DNA of 5,830 bases, taken from Desulfotignum sp. GTDB lineage: Bacteria > Desulfobacterota > Desulfobacteria > Desulfobacterales > Desulfobacteraceae. The DNA lies in assembly GCA_011390695.1 (NCBI GenBank), contig JAABRW010000062.1, forward strand, positions 1 to 5,830, given 5' to 3'. Position 1 is the stretch's first letter, and every line of letters begins with the position of its first letter. The position numbers and the translations under genes are program-made. This document shows, in pieces, positions 4,713-5,830 of this stretch. The notes under the pieces are model-generated. The model saw only the letters and a list, made by a program, of their open reading frames with translations, did no database searches and was not told where the DNA came from.

Positions 4713-5830
4713 ATGGACTGCCCTACCAGCAAAAGCCTGCCGCCTTTCATGACCCGGCGCCAATTTTTATACACCGCTGCAACCGCCGGTTCCGGTCTCG
4801 TACTCAGGTCCCCCGTCATTGCAAAACAGGTGCCCCTGCGCCTGGGATATCTTCCCATCACCGATGCAACCCCCCTTCTGGTAGCCCATGGACTGGGATA
4901 TTTTTCCCAGGAAGGGCTGGATGTTGAACGTCCCGTTATGGTGAGATCCTGGAACATACTCACTGAATCTTTTCTGGCCAGAAAATTTGATATCACCCAT
5001 ATGCTTTTTCCCATTCCGGTATGGATGCGGTTCAAACAAAACCTGCCGGTGCGTGTACTGGCATGGGACCACACCAACGGCAGTGCGGTAACCGTGCGGG
5101 GGGATTCAGCCATCAGGAATTTTGCAGATCTTGGGGGAAAACAGGTGGCGGTACCCTCCTGGTATTCCATGCACAATCTGGTGCTTCAACTGGGGTTGAA
5201 GACACAGGGCCTGACCCCGGTGATCCAGCCCCAGTCAGCGCCCCTTGCCCCCCATGAAGTCAATCTGTTTATTTTGCCCCCTCCTGACATGCCCACAGCC
5301 CTTCTGGGAAAAAAAGTGGATGCCTTTATCGTGGCCGACCCTTTCAATGCCCTGGCTGAGCAACGGTTCAATGCCAGGATCATGCGGTATACCGGAGACA
5401 TCTGGAAAAACCACCCCTGCTGTGTCATTGTTGCGGCCCAGCCGTTCATTGACCAGCACCCGGTGGTGGTGCAAAAAGCCATGAATGCCATTGTCCGGGC
5501 CCAGGCCTGGTGCCGGAAAAACCCCAACGAAACCGCCCATCTTTTAAGCCGTGACGGAGAAAGGTATCTGCCGGTCTCCCAGGAAGTGCTGCGCAGGGTT
5601 TTTGCGCCCCCGGATCCAGCCCGTCTGGTGCATCCTGAATGGGATGTTCCGCGCATTGATTTTCAGCCTTTTCCCTTTCCCTCGGCCACCCGGTTCATCA
5701 TCGACCAGATGAAAACCACCCGGGTGGAAGGAGATACCGCATTTTTGTCAGCACTGGATTCCGGCCGCGCAGTCCAGGACCTGGTGGATGACCGGTTTGT
5801 ATTACAGGCCATGGATGAAACCGGGGGAAT
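4713..5830 (+). CDS. Tat-exported NrtA/CmpA-like substrate-binding protein (3' end beyond the window)
   Basis: The frame from ATG 4713 is open for 372 codons to the window end. It starts 1 base after the ATPase stop; AAAAGGA at 4694-4700 is a distant ribosome site. ATG 4749 is an alternative but has no site. Residues 14-37 form a Tat signal: TRRQFL with Arg15-Arg16, a hydrophobic stretch, and VIA before a likely cut after Ala37. The mature part follows the NrtA/CmpA pattern: LRLGYLPITDATPLLVA at 42-58, FDITHMLFPIPVW at 92-104, LPPPDMPTALLGKKVDAF at 188-205, ADPFNALA at 208-215, and DIWKNHPCC at 229-237. It would bind the transported ligand outside the membrane. Tat export suggests the protein folds, perhaps with a metal or cofactor, before export. 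Family members bind nitrate, bicarbonate, sulfonates or related small molecules, and sequence alone does not choose among them. The length already seen is near the usual family size, so the stop should be close. Confidence 0.92.
   Translation, partial: MDCPTSKSLPPFMTRRQFLYTAATAGSGLVLRSPVIAKQVPLRLGYLPITDATPLLVAHGLGYFSQEGLDVERPVMVRSWNILTESFLARKFDITHMLFPIPVWMRFKQNLPVRVLAWDHTNGSAVTVRGDSAIRNFADLGGKQVAVPSWYSMHNLVLQLGLKTQGLTPVIQPQSAPLAPHEVNLFILPPPDMPTALLGKKVDAFIVADPFNALAEQRFNARIMRYTGDIWKNHPCCVIVAAQPFIDQHPVVVQKAMNAIVRAQAWCRKNPNETAHLLSRDGERYLPVSQEVLRRVFAPPDPARLVHPEWDVPRIDFQPFPFPSATRFIIDQMKTTRVEGDTAFLSALDSGRAVQDLVDDRFVLQAMDETGG

Noticed and set aside
4010..5176. A 388-codon open frame on the - strand across the ATPase and exported binding-protein genes
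   Set aside because: It lies opposite two genes with unmistakable family motifs, shows no recognisable domain, and is explained by low stop frequency in the complementary frame.
1..5830. Mobile elements, CRISPR arrays, tRNA or rRNA genes
   Set aside because: No transposase or integrase, no regularly spaced repeats, and no cloverleaf or rRNA-like sequence was seen; genes fill nearly the whole window.

Overview
The window looks like chromosomal DNA of an anaerobic Desulfobacterota-type bacterium, possibly a Desulfobacteraceae-like sulfate reducer. That guess rests on the style of the proteins and the gene mix: a three-domain acyl-CoA dehydrogenase end, a phasin-like protein beside an ABC1/UbiB kinase, a lone CheD, and NrtA-like binding proteins with an HPCC motif. 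No ribosomal or other taxonomic marker is present, so the assignment is an inference.

Layout. Positions 1-228 hold the last 75 codons of an acyl-CoA dehydrogenase. After a 66-base gap come a 100-residue phasin-like coiled-coil protein (295-597) and, 11 bases later, a complete 566-residue ABC1/AarF/UbiB-family atypical kinase with two C-terminal membrane segments (609-2309). These three genes run on the + strand and could be one operon. A cheD gene (2318-2830, - strand) meets ubiB tail to tail with only 8 bases between stop codons. Its catalytic cysteine position is serine.

From about 2831 to 2982 lies a dense divergent regulatory region. It has two back-to-back promoter candidates whose -35 boxes overlap, two interleaved perfect inverted repeats of 9 and 10 bases, and a TATACCA direct repeat with an 11-base period. 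Downstream on the + strand is an ABC-transport cluster of the nitrate/sulfonate/bicarbonate (NrtA/SsuA/TauA) type. It contains a substrate-binding-protein-like gene with no export signal (best start 2983), an ATPase that begins at TTG and overlaps it by 11 bases (3944-4711), and a second, Tat-exported binding protein (4713 to beyond the window end). No permease is in the window; it is expected further downstream.

How the parts may work together. The exported binding protein would capture a small anion or sulfonate-like ligand and the ATPase would drive import. The signal-less binding-protein homologue may sit in the cytoplasm as a sensor of the imported ligand, like the C-terminal domain of cyanobacterial NrtC/CmpC but unfused. 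The ligand cannot be named from sequence. The most unusual points are the signal-less binding protein translationally overlapped with the ATPase, the Cys-to-Ser CheD, and the repeat-rich divergent promoter region.
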